Assembly: GCA_905234285.1 (NCBI GenBank)
Contig: CAJOHK010000002.1
Span: 28,559 to 92,558, forward strand
Length of the DNA: 64,000 nucleotides
DNA from: an uncultured Bacteroidales bacterium
Lineage (GTDB): Bacteria; Bacteroidota; Bacteroidia; Bacteroidales; UBA932
Reading direction: 5' to 3'
Part shown: positions 35,046 to 44,015 of the stretch, piece by piece
How the letters are laid out: every line of letters begins with the position of its first letter
Position numbering within the stretch: position 1 is the stretch's first letter
Notes under the pieces: model-generated
The model's database searches: none
What the model was told of the DNA's origin: nothing
What the model saw: the letters and a program-made list of their open reading frames with translations, nothing else
Translations under genes and position numbers: made by a program

Positions 35046-37223
35046 TCACTTGGTTAGTGTATATTCCAGTTTGCCGCCGGCCATGATGTCGGCGTATTCA
35101 ATGTAGGGTTTGTCGTAGGGTTGACCGTTCAGGCGAACGGAGGCAATGTGGCCGTCCAGGGGGCCGTTGGCCTTGATGGAGAAGGTGCCGCCGGGTACCT
35201 GCACATCCATTTTGTCAAACAGCGGCAGGCCGAACCAGAAGCGCGGCACGGCGGGCTCTACCTGGTAGAAGCCCATGGCGCTAAGGACGTACCAGGCGCT
35301 CATCTGGCCCACGTCTTCGTTGCCGGCCAGGCCTTCTACGTCGTTAAAATACATCTCGTCATAGACCTGCTTGATGCGGGCGGCGGCCTTCTCGGGCTGG
35401 CCCAGCATGGCGTACAGGTATAGGGTGTGATGCCCGGGCTCGTTGCCGTGGGCGTACTGGCCGATGAGGCCGGAGATGTCCGGGCTGGCGTTCTCTCCTT
35501 CAATATGGTCCGGGGCCTCGAACAGGCCGTCCAGCTTGGCCAGGGTGGCCTCACGGGAGCCGAAGAGCTGTACCAGCCCGTCTATGTCCTGCGGGACCAG
35601 CCACAGATACTGCCAGCCGGTGCCCTCGGTGTAGTCCGAGGTCTCGTGGCGGGAGTAGATGGGGTCGAAGGGCTCGGTGAAGCTGCCGTCCACCTTGCGG
35701 CCGCGCATGAACTGCAGCTCGGGGTCCCAATAGTGCCGATAGGAGTGACTTTGCTCGCGGTACTTGGCCTCTACCTCGGGATAGCCCAGGAAAGCGGCGG
35801 CGTTGGCCAGGGCCCCGTCGGCAATGGCATATTCCATGTCATTGGCCACGGCTTCGCGCATGAGGTCGGCGGGAATGAAGCCATACTGGTGCCGAAGGTC
35901 CAGGCCGCGGTCGTTGCGAAGGTCGGTGTCTACCATGGCGGCCATCAGTTCATTGGCCGGGAGGCCTGCGTTGAAGCCTTTCACGATGAAATCGGCGAAG
36001 GCCACGGTGCCCGGGTTGCCCACCATGCAGTCGGTCTCGTTGCCCATGAGGTGCCAAACGGGAAGGTCTCCCTGCTCTTTGTAAATATGGTAGAAGGTGG
36101 CGGTGAAGTCGTTCACTTTTTCCGGGTGCAGGATGGTGGCTAGGGGCATAGCGGCGCGATAGGTGTCCCAGAGGCTCCAGGTGGTGAAGTTCTGGAAATG
36201 GCCGTTGCGAACCTGGTCGTCGGAGCCGCGGTAGTCGCCATTAACGTCGTTGTACACCGACGGAGCCACCATGGTGTGGTACAGGGCGGTGTAGAAAACG
36301 GTGCGGGTGTCTTTGCTGGCGCTGTGCACCTTGACTTTGCCCAGTTCCTTGTTCCAGGCAGTGCGGGCATCGGCCTGGACGGCTTCAAAGTCCCAGCCGG
36401 GGAGCTCGGCGGCCATGTTGGTCTTGGCGCCCTCAATGGAAACAGGGGAGAGGGCTACCTTCACCAGCACCTGCTCGCCTTCATCCGTGTGGCCCAGGAT
36501 ATAATTGCCGTAAATCGGTTTGCGGGCCAGGCCGCGTTCGCTGTCGTTGGCGGGATTCTCGGTGACCAGGAAGCTGGCCGACGGACGGGAGAACTCGGCC
36601 CAGAAGAAGATTTTCTGGTTCTTGGCCCAGCCGGTAGAGTGGCGCCAGCCGCCGATGGCCGTCACCTGGCCTTCCTCGTTTTTGAGCACCTCAAAGCCAG
36701 CGTCGGTTACATCGTCCCAGCAGCCGCCGTTTTCCAGGTCAAAGCGCAAGGCGGCATCCTCCGAGGCGGGGAAGGTATAGCGATGGAAGCCCACGCGGGC
36801 GGTGGCGGTCATTTCGGCCAGGATGCCGTAGCGCTCCAGCGGAACGCTGTAGTAGCCGGGCTCGCAAACCTCGCGGGAACGGTCGGCCAGGCTCACGGCG
36901 CCTTCCCGGTTGGGGGCGGTGGGGCCGGTGACGGGCATTACGGTGATGTCAAAGAGGTCGCCGATGCCGGTGCCGCTCAGGTGCGTATGGCTAAACCCGA
37001 TGACGGTAGAATCGCTGTCGTGGTAGCCTGAGCACCAGTCCCATTGCTGGGGAACGCTGGTGGGGCCCAGCTGCACCAGGCCGAAGGGAACATTGGCGCC
37101 CACGAAAACGTGGCCGTGTCCGCCGGTTCCGATTTTTGGATTCACATAGGAAGCGTAGTCTTCTTGCGGGGTGCTGCAAGCGGCAGCCAGAACGGCGCAG
37201 ACGGCCAGAAGGATTCTTTTCAT
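35046..37223 (-). CDS. GH92 alpha-mannosidase (lipoprotein)
   Basis: A 725-residue calcium-dependent exo-alpha-mannosidase with a lipobox (AVLAAAC, near residue 16). GH92 signatures run in order: YVNPKIGTGGHGHVFVGANV near residue 25, FSHTHLSGTGIGD, WHLMGNETDCMVGNPG near residue 395, YAHGNEPGHHTLYLYA and GNEDVGQMSAWYVLSAMGFY near residue 640. The family removes alpha-1,2 (sometimes 1,3 or 1,4) mannose from N-glycans. It is 41 bp beyond the terminator of the SusC/SusD operon and is followed by manA. Confidence 0.94.
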   Translation of the reverse strand: MKRILLAVCAVLAAACSTPQEDYASYVNPKIGTGGHGHVFVGANVPFGLVQLGPTSVPQQWDWCSGYHDSDSTVIGFSHTHLSGTGIGDLFDITVMPVTGPTAPNREGAVSLADRSREVCEPGYYSVPLERYGILAEMTATARVGFHRYTFPASEDAALRFDLENGGCWDDVTDAGFEVLKNEEGQVTAIGGWRHSTGWAKNQKIFFWAEFSRPSASFLVTENPANDSERGLARKPIYGNYILGHTDEGEQVLVKVALSPVSIEGAKTNMAAELPGWDFEAVQADARTAWNKELGKVKVHSASKDTRTVFYTALYHTMVAPSVYNDVNGDYRGSDDQVRNGHFQNFTTWSLWDTYRAAMPLATILHPEKVNDFTATFYHIYKEQGDLPVWHLMGNETDCMVGNPGTVAFADFIVKGFNAGLPANELMAAMVDTDLRNDRGLDLRHQYGFIPADLMREAVANDMEYAIADGALANAAAFLGYPEVEAKYREQSHSYRHYWDPELQFMRGRKVDGSFTEPFDPIYSRHETSDYTEGTGWQYLWLVPQDIDGLVQLFGSREATLAKLDGLFEAPDHIEGENASPDISGLIGQYAHGNEPGHHTLYLYAMLGQPEKAAARIKQVYDEMYFNDVEGLAGNEDVGQMSAWYVLSAMGFYQVEPAVPRFWFGLPLFDKMDVQVPGGTFSIKANGPLDGHIASVRLNGQPYDKPYIEYADIMAGGKLEYTLTK

Positions 37224-37264
37224 AAGTTCAGTTTTAACGTATAAAGATACGGATTATTTATGGA

Positions 37265-37299
37265 ACAAAAAAGAGGCGACCCTTGGGAGGGCCGCCTCT
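37265..37299 (-). terminator. Terminator of the first SusC/SusD operon
   Basis: On the minus strand AGAGGCG (37299-37293) pairs with CGCCTCT (37278-37272) with an additional GCCCTcc..AGGG pairing within, followed by a U-rich tract at 37271-37265. Confidence 0.75.
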
Positions 37300-37317
37300 G
37301 GAAATAGCAGAGTGAGA

Positions 37318-38943
37318 CTACAGGTTGTTGTTGGGAGCGATAGACTTGCTCTGGGTCTTGCCTTCGCCACCGAGTGCCCAGTAGAGGTTGCTCTGCTGGT
37401 CGCGAGTGCCGTCCTTGTATTTGGCAGGCATGTTGTCGGCGTTGGTGTTGTACTCGTTATCCGGATAAGGGATGCGCTGTACGATGTTGCCGGCGCTAAC
37501 CAGGGAGCTGGGGTGGATGGTGGGATAGGTGAAGACACCGCTGGCGTAGTCGGGATAACCGGTACGGCGCTGATCGCACCAAGCCTCAGGAGAGTTGGGG
37601 AAGATGGCAATCCACTTTTGGATCATTACGTTGCGCAGAGCCGTTTCGCCAGTGCCGAAAGCAGGCAGGGCGGCAATGTATGCGTTCTGCTCGGCGGCAG
37701 AGATGGTATTGTCGCCACCGGATTTGGTGATGAACCAGGCTACTTCGTCCATGGAAGCCTTGATACCTTCCTTGTAGAAGCTCTCGGCGTTGCCGGAAAT
37801 CCAGCCGCGGAGAACAGCTTCGGCCTTGAGGAAGCAAGTCTCGGAATAGGACGCCAGGCACCAGGACAGGTTCTGGTTAGCCTTGGAGTGGTTGGCAAAG
37901 TAGAAGAAACCATTGGCGTCGGCAATGTTAAGGCCGGCGAAGGAGTTGGTACCTCCGTGGGCTTCCTTAACCGCGTCGCGGGTGTCAATCTCGTAATTTC
38001 CGTTGGGGAAGCCGTCCCAGCCGCTGTTGCCGGCAGAGGCACCGGTACCCTCGGAGAACCAGAATGCACGACGGGGATCCACAACGCCAGTAGCGTAACC
38101 GGCATTGGTGCCGTTGAGCACGGACATGAAGTCGGCGCTGGTGAAGGTGTTCTTCCAGTCGGAGTAGGTGCGGTCATAGTAGTCGCCCCAAATCGAGGAG
38201 TCGCAGGAAATGCGGGCATAATCGCTGGGGGCCGACATGGCACCGGCAACCGCATTGGAGAAGGCCGTCTTTACGCTGCCGGCCAGGCTGGTGTTGGACA
38301 GACGCATGGCCAGACGCATGATGAGCGTATTGCCGAGTTTCTTCCACTTGGCCCAGTCGTTGGCATACAGATAGTCGTAGTCGTAATAGGTCTTGCTGCC
38401 GGGATTGTCCAGCAGGGTGACGTCTTTCTGCAGGCGGGCGATGAGGTCGGGATAGATGTCGGCGATGGAGGTGTAAGCCATGGTGTTACCCCTACCGGCA
38501 TATTCGCCATCGGCGCCTTTGTAAGGGGCATCTCCATAACGGTCAATCACACGGAGCCACAGGATGACATTGTAGATATCATTGGCGGCTTTCATGCCGT
38601 TGTACTCGGCGTCGTCGCCAAAGAAATCGTCCAGCAGCAGGTATTCACGCTGACGCTCGGTGTAGAAGTCGCGCCAGTAGATGTTGCCCCAACCCTCGTT
38701 GTAGCGCCAGTAGTCGGTCCAGCCCAGGCCTTCGGCGAAGTAGTGGGCGTACATATCGTCGTTGAGGTTGAAGTTACGCTGATGGTCATTGCTCATGCCG
38801 TGATACAGCATGCGGCCGAAGATAAAGTGGGGCTGCACCATTGCATCGGTCACGGCGGTAGGATCGGTATTCATCTCGTCAAACTTGGCACAGGATGCCA
38901 GGAGAGCGAGGGATGCTAATACGGGAATAATATATTTTTTCAT
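37318..38943 (-). CDS. SusD/RagB-like surface glycan-binding lipoprotein
   Basis: A 541-residue lipoprotein (LASLALLASC, then AKFDEMN). The helical SusD fold is indicated by MNTDPTAVTDAMVQPHFIFG at the N terminus, a TPR-rich middle (KWKKLGNTLIMRLAMRLSN) and the C-terminal WIAIFPNSPEAWCDQRRTGYP followed by RIPYPDNEYN, all typical of the SusD-like_2 group. It caps the SusC receptor encoded 14 bp upstream and binds the glycan for import. Being next to GH92 genes, mannose-rich glycan is the probable ligand. Confidence 0.92.
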   Translation of the reverse strand: MKKYIIPVLASLALLASCAKFDEMNTDPTAVTDAMVQPHFIFGRMLYHGMSNDHQRNFNLNDDMYAHYFAEGLGWTDYWRYNEGWGNIYWRDFYTERQREYLLLDDFFGDDAEYNGMKAANDIYNVILWLRVIDRYGDAPYKGADGEYAGRGNTMAYTSIADIYPDLIARLQKDVTLLDNPGSKTYYDYDYLYANDWAKWKKLGNTLIMRLAMRLSNTSLAGSVKTAFSNAVAGAMSAPSDYARISCDSSIWGDYYDRTYSDWKNTFTSADFMSVLNGTNAGYATGVVDPRRAFWFSEGTGASAGNSGWDGFPNGNYEIDTRDAVKEAHGGTNSFAGLNIADANGFFYFANHSKANQNLSWCLASYSETCFLKAEAVLRGWISGNAESFYKEGIKASMDEVAWFITKSGGDNTISAAEQNAYIAALPAFGTGETALRNVMIQKWIAIFPNSPEAWCDQRRTGYPDYASGVFTYPTIHPSSLVSAGNIVQRIPYPDNEYNTNADNMPAKYKDGTRDQQSNLYWALGGEGKTQSKSIAPNNNL

Positions 38944-38957
38944 AAGGCAGAATCCGA

Positions 38958-41900
38958 TTAGAAGCCAATGGTGATGGAAGCACCGAAGTTACGGGTGGTC
39001 GGATACGGGCACATGTCAAACGCCGAAGCGAAGATAGAGGTGTCGGTGGAAGATCCATCCGGGGTGGTTCCCGGCGTGTGGGAGATGATGTACAGGAGGT
39101 TGCTGCCATAGACGGAGACCTTGGCGGTCTTCACGATACCGGCAGTGATCTTCTTGAGGAGATCGCGGCTCAGGCTGTAACCCAGGGAGACCTCACCCAG
39201 TTTGAGGAAGGAGGCATCGTACATGAATTCCTCGGCGGGAGCGCTGGTCCAGAAGGCCTGTGCATCCATAGCCGTACCATTGAAGGTGAAGTTGGTGCGG
39301 TCCTCGGTGCGTTTGGCCGTACCGGCGTGGGCGGCGGCGTACTCAGTGACAGAGAACAGTTTGCCGCCCTTCTTGAAATTGAACAGGGCGTTGGCGCTGA
39401 GTCCCTTCCAGGCGAAGTTGAGGCCGAAGGAGCCGGTGAAGTCGGGCTGTACAGAGCCCAGGTAAACATTATCCTCGGCAACGGGGAGACCGCCATCGAT
39501 GATAACATTGCCATTGGCGTCGCGGGAATAGCCGGTGCCGTAGATGGAGCCCATGGGCTTGCCTTCTTCGGCGCGGACGGCTACCTGTGCGCTACCGCTC
39601 ATCTTACCCAGTTCGTACTGAGTGACATTGATGCCGGTGACGGTGTCGTGGTACAGTTCCACTACCTTGTTCACGTTGCGGGCCAGGTTGAGGGTGGCGC
39701 CGAAGGTGATGTCGCGGGTGCGGATGAATTCGCCGTTGAGCTGGACTTCGATACCCTGGTTGTTAATTACACCAGCGTTGATGTATTTGGTCTGAACACC
39801 GGAGGAATAAGGCAAGTCGATGGCCATTACCTGGTTCTTGGTGGTGGTGTTGTAATAGGTGAAGTCAATGCCCAGGCGATTCTTGAAGAAGTGCCATTCG
39901 GTACCTGCCTCGAAGGAGTTGGCCATTTCGGGTTTCAGGTCCGGATTGTTCATGGTGGTTTGCTGGGAGATATATACCAGACCGTTCTCGCTGGTACCCG
40001 AGCCGTAGGTATTCATGAGCTGATAAGGCTCGGTGTCCTTACCTACAAGGGCCCAGGAAGCACGCAGTTTACCATAGTCCAGAACGTCTTTGTTGTAATT
40101 TACACCCAGCTCGTCCAGCATGCCGGTAAGGAGGTAGGAAAGACTTACGGAAGGATAGAAGTAGCTGCGGTTGGCCTTGGGTAGGGTGGAGGACCAGTCG
40201 TTACGGGCGGTCACATCCAGGAACAGGAAGTTCTTCCAGCCCAGGTTGGCGAAAGCGTACAGGGAGTTCACCTGTTTTTCATAGTAGGAGTTGCTGGCCT
40301 GGATTTCGCTGCCGGCCGAGATGAACATGGCACCTACCAGGGAGATTTTGCGGCCGTCGCCGTGCAGGCCTTCGGACTTGGCATGCATGATGTTGCCGCC
40401 GGCGCTTATGCCAAAGTCAAAGTCGCCCCACTTGTTGTTATAGCTCAGGAGGGCTTCCAGGTTGTTCTCGATGCGGGTGGTCTTGCGCATGTCAACCTCG
40501 GGATAGGAGCTGGTGAACACGGGGTCTTTGTAGGGATACCAGTTCTTGGTCTGGTAATCGATCCAGTTGAAACCGTCCTTTACCGTGAGGTGCACGTGCT
40601 TGCCAAAGTCGATGGTCATCTTGGCCATACCGAAGAACTTGTTCTGCACGTCCTGGTTATTAAACTGGGCCTGGATGAAATAAGGGTTCTGGTAGTCGGC
40701 GTTGGGGCCATACCAGTTGCGGTGAGCTACATTGCCCAGAGCGGCGGCATCCTGGTCGATGGCATATTGTTCCAGATCGGCCATGCGGATGCTGCGCGGC
40801 ATGGTGGTGATATAGTAGGAGGTACCATACAGACCGCGGGTCTGGCGGTTGTTGCCGGTAGTTCTCACGTAGTTGGCCTTCACGTCAAAGTGCAGCCACT
40901 TGGTGGCTTCGAAGCGGGCCACCAGGTCGATGTTGGTCTTCTTGATGGTGGTGGGCTTGATTACAGACTGGTTGTTGTCGTGGCCAATGCTCAGACGCCA
41001 GGGGTTCTCTTTACCACCGGCGATGGTGACGTTGTGGCTTTGGGTGTTGCCCGTACGATAGTACGCCTTGTAGGGGTTGACATCGCCCTGGTAAGCCACC
41101 TTCTGGGTGTTGTCCCACCAGGCGGGAACGCTTTGGCCGGTCATCTCGGCACCCCAGGATCCGGTAGCTTCGGCAGTGTAGGCGCCGTTGATACCCTGGC
41201 CATACTTGTTCTGGAGATCCAGGAAGTAAGAGACGGGGGACCAGCTGAATTTGCCGGTGTAAGTTACGCCGATGGCTTCGCTTTCCTTGCCGCCCTTCTT
41301 GGTGGTGATGAGGATGACACCGTTACCGGCGCGGGAGCCATAAAGGGCCGCGGCGGTGGGGCCTTTCAGCACGGAGATGCTCTCAATGTCTTCGGGGTTC
41401 AGGTCGAATGCGCCGCCGCTACGGTCGGTGCCGCCCCACAGACCAGCCTGGCCATCGATATCGTGACCGCCGGTATCGTAAGGAACGCCATCCACTACAT
41501 AGAGGGGCTCATCGTTGTTGGACAGGGAAGAAGAGCCGCGGATGATTACGCGGGTGGAACCACCCACGCCAGTACCGGAATTGGAAATCTGCAGACCGGC
41601 AATCTTGCCCTGGAGGGCGTCGGTGAGGCTTGCGCTACCGGCACGGTTCAGTTCTTCAGACTTCACATCCTGTACGGCATAACCCAGGGATTTCTTCTCA
41701 CGGGAGATACCCAGGGCGGTGACAACTACCTCGTTCAGGAGTTCGCTGTCCTCGTGGAGAACGACGTTCACGGGCTGGCCGTTGAACACCACTTCCACCG
41801 ATTCGTAGCCGATGCAGCTCACCACCAGGGTGGCGCCGTCGGGCACGTTGTTAAGAATGAAGGAACCGTCTACGTCGGTGATGGCACCGTTGTTGGTTCC

Positions 41901-42041
41901 TGCCACTACTACGCCAGCACCAACGACGGGGCCGATGTTATCGGAGACAACACCGGTAGCCGTACGGTTCTGGGCCTGAGCCATGAAGGCGAAGGAAGCC
42001 AGCATGACTGTCAGCAGAGCTGATTTGAGTGCTTTTAACAT
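38958..42041 (-). CDS. SusC/RagA-family TonB-dependent receptor
   Basis: A 1027-residue outer-membrane glycan importer. Signal peptide to about residue 23 (ASFAFMAQAQ), a carboxypeptidase-regulatory domain (about 25-105), then the SusC plug, with EVVVTALGISREKKSLGYAV, GSASLTDALQGKIAGLQI, SSSLSNNDEPLYVVDGVPYD and ESISVLKGPTAAALYGSRAG, and a barrel ending ASITIGF. No extra C-terminal domain. It works with the SusD encoded 14 bp downstream; the upstream gene for a glycosidase-like lipoprotein is 21 bp away, so all three are one operon. Confidence 0.95.
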   Translation of the reverse strand: MLKALKSALLTVMLASFAFMAQAQNRTATGVVSDNIGPVVGAGVVVAGTNNGAITDVDGSFILNNVPDGATLVVSCIGYESVEVVFNGQPVNVVLHEDSELLNEVVVTALGISREKKSLGYAVQDVKSEELNRAGSASLTDALQGKIAGLQISNSGTGVGGSTRVIIRGSSSLSNNDEPLYVVDGVPYDTGGHDIDGQAGLWGGTDRSGGAFDLNPEDIESISVLKGPTAAALYGSRAGNGVILITTKKGGKESEAIGVTYTGKFSWSPVSYFLDLQNKYGQGINGAYTAEATGSWGAEMTGQSVPAWWDNTQKVAYQGDVNPYKAYYRTGNTQSHNVTIAGGKENPWRLSIGHDNNQSVIKPTTIKKTNIDLVARFEATKWLHFDVKANYVRTTGNNRQTRGLYGTSYYITTMPRSIRMADLEQYAIDQDAAALGNVAHRNWYGPNADYQNPYFIQAQFNNQDVQNKFFGMAKMTIDFGKHVHLTVKDGFNWIDYQTKNWYPYKDPVFTSSYPEVDMRKTTRIENNLEALLSYNNKWGDFDFGISAGGNIMHAKSEGLHGDGRKISLVGAMFISAGSEIQASNSYYEKQVNSLYAFANLGWKNFLFLDVTARNDWSSTLPKANRSYFYPSVSLSYLLTGMLDELGVNYNKDVLDYGKLRASWALVGKDTEPYQLMNTYGSGTSENGLVYISQQTTMNNPDLKPEMANSFEAGTEWHFFKNRLGIDFTYYNTTTKNQVMAIDLPYSSGVQTKYINAGVINNQGIEVQLNGEFIRTRDITFGATLNLARNVNKVVELYHDTVTGINVTQYELGKMSGSAQVAVRAEEGKPMGSIYGTGYSRDANGNVIIDGGLPVAEDNVYLGSVQPDFTGSFGLNFAWKGLSANALFNFKKGGKLFSVTEYAAAHAGTAKRTEDRTNFTFNGTAMDAQAFWTSAPAEEFMYDASFLKLGEVSLGYSLSRDLLKKITAGIVKTAKVSVYGSNLLYIISHTPGTTPDGSSTDTSIFASAFDMCPYPTTRNFGASITIGF

Positions 42042-42062
42042 AATTAATGGGTTAGAAATAAG

Positions 42063-43172
42063 TTAGAAGTTTTGAGTTTTCAAAACAGAGGAGAGCGCCT
42101 CCCAGTGCTCGGGAGACATGCGGCCGGGCGTGAACAGGCAAATGCCTGCGGCACCGGCTTTGAGAGAACCGCTCACGGCGGCTTCTATTTCTGAGGGCAG
42201 CAGTCCGGAGTCTTCCGGATCCACTACCTTGTCTTTATTTTGCCAGTCGGGGCAAATGAACAGGCCGCTCATTACGGGGATGTCGCCGGCTGCTTCTACT
42301 TCTTCCTTGGTGACGCTGGCAATCCAGTCGGCCCCTTCCAGGTAAAAGTCGTTGTAGTTCATGGGGAAGAACATGTCTACCATCCACTGGTTCCACTGCT
42401 GGCGTACCATCCATTCGGCATGGGAGGCCGGTCCGGGGAATACGTCGGCGCTCAGCTTTTTGCCTTTGTCGTGTACGGCGTTGTAAATCTGATGGACCAG
42501 AAGGGTAATTTGGTCGCAGCGGAACTGGGCCCAGGCGGGAACCTTGGCGGGATCCTCTACAGCCAGGATGTCAATGCCCGTTTGCTCCTTGAAGGTGGAT
42601 ACGCAGCTGGGGCAGTAGCAGTAATCGGCCGGGGCGTATTCGTTAGTCATATCCAGACCATACTTTTCCCAAAGCCCGCGGGCCAGGATTACGTCCGGGT
42701 AACGGATGAAATCCAGTTGAACGTAGTCCACGTCGGGAATCTCGGCGATGGTGGAGTAGAGGTTCACCAGGTAGGCCTGTACCTCGGGGTTGGCGGGGTC
42801 CAGGAACTGGTAGCTGGGGACGAAGGCCGGGAATTCGTCGGCGCTTTGCCCAAGCCGATTGATGGCGTACCACTCATGCGGGCATCCGGTGCGGGGGAGG
42901 GCCGGAATCCAGGCGTGGTATTCCAGACCTTCCTCATGGGCGATGGCGCTGGCTTGCCGGACCAGTTCTACATCGCCGGACTCCATGCATACGCCCACTA
43001 CACCCTGGGACTTCCAGAACTGGTAGTCCTGCCGGAGAGTGTCCATATTGGTTTGTTGGTTGATTCCCTGCCAAACGTAAACCGGAACCGGCGTTTCATT
43101 CTTCTTGGAACAGGCAATGAAACCTAGTGAAACACAAACGATTAATAAGAATAATCGGGTATTTTGCTTCAT
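42063..43172 (-). CDS. Putative TIM-barrel glycosidase lipoprotein (GHL10/DUF4015-like)
   Basis: A 369-residue lipoprotein (VSLGFIAC at about residue 20, then SKKNET). After a short spacer it has a TIM-barrel glycosidase-like domain: VVGVCMESGDVELV, HAWIPALPRTG, AYLVNLYSTIAEIPDVDYVQLDFIRYPD (with the conserved Asp near residue 160), a CYCPSCVSTF cysteine pair, LSADVFPG and MFFPMNYNDFY. This pattern resembles the GHL10/DUF4015 glycosidase-like families. Substrate and activity are unknown. It is the first gene of the SusC/SusD operon and divergent from the CBM9-like gene. ATG at 43181 would add three residues. Confidence 0.72.
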   Translation of the reverse strand: MKQNTRLFLLIVCVSLGFIACSKKNETPVPVYVWQGINQQTNMDTLRQDYQFWKSQGVVGVCMESGDVELVRQASAIAHEEGLEYHAWIPALPRTGCPHEWYAINRLGQSADEFPAFVPSYQFLDPANPEVQAYLVNLYSTIAEIPDVDYVQLDFIRYPDVILARGLWEKYGLDMTNEYAPADYCYCPSCVSTFKEQTGIDILAVEDPAKVPAWAQFRCDQITLLVHQIYNAVHDKGKKLSADVFPGPASHAEWMVRQQWNQWMVDMFFPMNYNDFYLEGADWIASVTKEEVEAAGDIPVMSGLFICPDWQNKDKVVDPEDSGLLPSEIEAAVSGSLKAGAAGICLFTPGRMSPEHWEALSSVLKTQNF

Positions 43173-43192
43173 GTTAAGCATCGGTTAGTGAA

Positions 43193-43240
43193 CAAAATTA
43201 AGGATTTTTCTTCTAAAAACAATGAATTTTATTAAATTTG
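43193..43240. promoter_or_regulatory. Divergent promoters between the SusC operon and the mannosidase operon
   Basis: On the minus strand TAATTTTG (43193-43200) has TTG at 43220-43222 with a 19-bp spacer. On the plus strand TAAATTTG (43233-43240) faces the CBM9 gene but lacks a clear -33 TTG. The space between the two operons is 105 bp. Confidence 0.55.
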
Positions 43241-43277
43241 TAAACAATAGTAATAATTTTTATTAACGGGATTTAGC

Positions 43278-44012
43278 ATGAAACTGCGCCTCTTTTTGAT
43301 CGCTTTGGCCTGGATCGGCTCTTTGTTTTGCGCCCTTGCCCAGCCCCGCAGCTACCATGCTCCCAAAGCACAGGGGCAGATCCGCATTGACGGCCGTCTC
43401 AAGGAGGCCGACTGGGCGCGTGCGCCCTTCTCGGAGCCCTTTGCCGATATCCGGGGCGTAGACTTCCAGCCCGCTCCCACCAAGGAAACGCGGGTAAAGA
43501 TGCTTTGGGACAAGGACTATTTATATATAGGTGCCTTCCTGGAAGAAGATGCGGTGACCGCCACCCTCCGGGAGCACGATTCCATTATTTTCCACGACAA
43601 CGATTTTGAGGTTTTCCTGGATCCGGATGCCGATGGACGCACTTACTTTGAGATAGAAATCAACGCCTTCGGCACGGTGATGGACCTTTTGATGGACAAG
43701 CCCTATAAAGACGGCGGCCATTTCTTCCTTCCCTGGGATTGCCGCGGGCTCAAATCGGCCGTAAAGGTGGAGGGGCGCATCAATCGGGACGGCACGCCGG
43801 ACCGGGGCTGGACGGTGGAGATGGCCATCCCTTTCGACGCCCTGCAGGTCGAGTTTGTCAATCCCCGCACGCTGAATCCCTGGCGCATCAATTTCTCCCG
43901 CGTGGAGTGGCTCGTGCCCGGCGGTCCGGAGGAGAACTGGGTGTGGAACCCCACCGAAGTTGTAGATATGCACGTCCCCGACCGTTGGGGCCTTCTCTAT
44001 TTTGAACCATAA
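43278..44012 (+). CDS. Secreted CBM9-like carbohydrate-binding protein
   Basis: A 244-residue exported protein (signal peptide to LFCALAQ, residue 22). The rest is one CBM9/DOMON-like beta-sandwich: GQIRIDGRLKEADWARAPFS, VKMLWDKDYLYIGAFLEEDA, DSIIFHDNDFEVFLDPDADG and VEMAIPFDAL, as in family 9-like proteins of Bacteroidetes. It has no catalytic domain. Family members bind terminal sugars or assist surface degradation. It is the first gene before GH92 and GH125, 3 bp ahead of the next start. Confidence 0.85.
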   Translation: MKLRLFLIALAWIGSLFCALAQPRSYHAPKAQGQIRIDGRLKEADWARAPFSEPFADIRGVDFQPAPTKETRVKMLWDKDYLYIGAFLEEDAVTATLREHDSIIFHDNDFEVFLDPDADGRTYFEIEINAFGTVMDLLMDKPYKDGGHFFLPWDCRGLKSAVKVEGRINRDGTPDRGWTVEMAIPFDALQVEFVNPRTLNPWRINFSRVEWLVPGGPEENWVWNPTEVVDMHVPDRWGLLYFEP

Positions 44013-44015
44013 GCT

